Positions 4,257 to 5,043 of a stretch of DNA of 5,043 nt are shown one piece after another. The translations under genes were made by a program, and so were the position numbers. The notes under the pieces are model-generated. The model did no database searches and was not told the DNA's origin. It was given only the letters and a program-made list of their open reading frames with translations. Position 1 is the first letter of the stretch. Every line of letters starts with the position of its first letter. This DNA comes from an uncultured Collinsella sp. (GTDB taxonomy: Bacteria; Actinomycetota; Coriobacteriia; Coriobacteriales; Coriobacteriaceae), in NCBI GenBank assembly GCA_902491135.1, contig CABUGR010000113.1, forward strand, positions 1-5,043. The letters run 5' to 3'.

Positions 4257-5043
4257 ATGGGTAAAACGGTTCTTACCTTCGGCGAGATCATGATGAGACT
4301 CTCGCCCAAAGACCACCTGCGTATTGAGCAGGCAACCGAGTTTGACGTCCGCTACGGTGGCGCCGAGGCCAACACCGCTCTTTCCCTAGCCTACCAAGGC
4401 GACAAGGCCGCTTACGTATCCGTTGTCCCGGCCAACCGCCTAGGCGAGTGCGCGCTGCGCTCGCTGAAGGCCTACGGCGTCGACACAACGCGCGTCGTGC
4501 GTCAGGGCGACCGTCTTGGCTCCTATGTGTTTGAGGTCGGCGCCTCGCAGCGCGGTAACGGTTGCGTCTACGACCGCAAGTACTCTGCCATCAACATGGC
4601 CAAGCGCGACGTCTTTAACTGGGACGAGATCCTCAAGGGCATCGATGTCTTCTATTTCTCCGGCGTGACCCCCGCCGTCTCCGATGAGATGGCCGCCGCC
4701 TGCAAGGATGCCCTCACCGCCTGCCGCGCCAAGGGCATCACGACCGTGTGCGACGTGAATTATCGCGGCAAGATGTGGTCGCCCGAGAAGTCGCAGGCCA
4801 CCATGAAGGAACTCCTGCCGCTCGTCGACATCTGCATCGCCAACGACGAGGATGCGCCTGCCGGCCTTGGCATGACCTGCGTCTCCGGCTCCCTCGCCCA
4901 CGGCATCGAGGAGCGTGACACCTACGTCGAGATGGCCCGTCAGATCTGCGCCGAGTACGGTTGCAAGAAGGTCGCCTCGGTCGTCCGCAACATCTCCTGC
5001 GTCGAGCGCTCCATCTGGATGGGCATGCTCTTTGACGCCGAGA
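4257..5043 (+). CDS. kdgK: 2-keto-3-deoxygluconate kinase, PfkB family (3' end cut by window edge)
   Basis: The ATG at 4257 follows AAGGAG (4241-4246) by ten bases. The visible 262 residues are the N-terminal three quarters of a PfkB/ribokinase-family sugar kinase: TFGEIMMRLSP at 7-17, the substrate-binding GGAEANTALSLA at 34-45, a lid region with GSYVFEVG, FSGVTPAVS at 134-142, VCDVNYRGKMW at 164-174 and the NxxD/E-like motif ANDEDA at 195-200. The ATP-site GAGD motif with the catalytic Asp would lie past the right edge. KdgK phosphorylates 2-keto-3-deoxygluconate to KDPG in the cytoplasm, the entry of uronates and pectin products into central metabolism. The motif set is closer to KdgK than to fructokinase, but a related keto-sugar kinase is possible. 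Control by the divergent LacI-type gene is likely. An aldolase (kdgA) or transporter is expected downstream but is outside the window. Confidence 0.88.
   Translation, partial: MGKTVLTFGEIMMRLSPKDHLRIEQATEFDVRYGGAEANTALSLAYQGDKAAYVSVVPANRLGECALRSLKAYGVDTTRVVRQGDRLGSYVFEVGASQRGNGCVYDRKYSAINMAKRDVFNWDEILKGIDVFYFSGVTPAVSDEMAAACKDALTACRAKGITTVCDVNYRGKMWSPEKSQATMKELLPLVDICIANDEDAPAGLGMTCVSGSLAHGIEERDTYVEMARQICAEYGCKKVASVVRNISCVERSIWMGMLFDAE

Noticed and set aside
4440..4901. Minus-strand open frame opposite kdgK
   Set aside because: The plus frame encodes PfkB-family motifs throughout; the minus frame is a codon-bias shadow.

Overview
The window looks like chromosomal DNA from a high-GC gut actinobacterium, most likely of the Coriobacteriia (Collinsella or a relative). 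This is an inference, not a database match. It rests on a glutamine synthetase-like protein of the actinobacterial GlnA2 type next to an atypical GlnR-like OmpR-family regulator, GC-rich codon use in most genes, and strong GGAGG-type ribosome sites. It carries six protein genes: five on the minus strand, and one on the plus strand that runs off the right edge. No RNA genes, insertion sequences, CRISPR arrays or origins were seen.

Layout, left to right. 1-582 (minus) is a winged-helix response regulator cut by the left edge; its receiver domain has lost most phosphorylation-pocket residues. 633-1970 (minus) is an intact glutamine synthetase-fold gene directly upstream of it, probably co-transcribed; four residues needed for metal and nucleotide binding in the active site are replaced. 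2105-2476 and 2463-2957 (minus) form an overlapping HepT/MntA-type toxin-antitoxin pair in lower-GC DNA. The antitoxin has a RelB/DinJ-like DNA-binding domain fused in front of its nucleotidyltransferase domain, and a palindrome sits over its start region. 3000-4022 (minus) is a LacI-family repressor. 4257-5043 (plus) is the start of a 2-keto-3-deoxygluconate kinase gene, divergent from the repressor.

How it may work together. The right side is a sugar-acid (uronate/pectin) catabolic module: the repressor probably controls kdgK, and perhaps itself, through two tandem CCGATTTCG operators in the 234-base divergent intergenic region. That region also holds a large 25-bp stem-loop in the kdgK leader. 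The left side looks like a nitrogen-sensing pair in which both proteins look non-canonical: a GS that appears catalytically disabled and a response regulator that probably does not respond to phosphorylation. The toxin-antitoxin pair lies between these modules as a self-contained and possibly transferred unit.

The most notable observations are the predicted pseudo-glutamine synthetase paired with the atypical regulator, the RHH-nucleotidyltransferase fusion antitoxin with its own palindromic operator, and the long hairpin upstream of kdgK.
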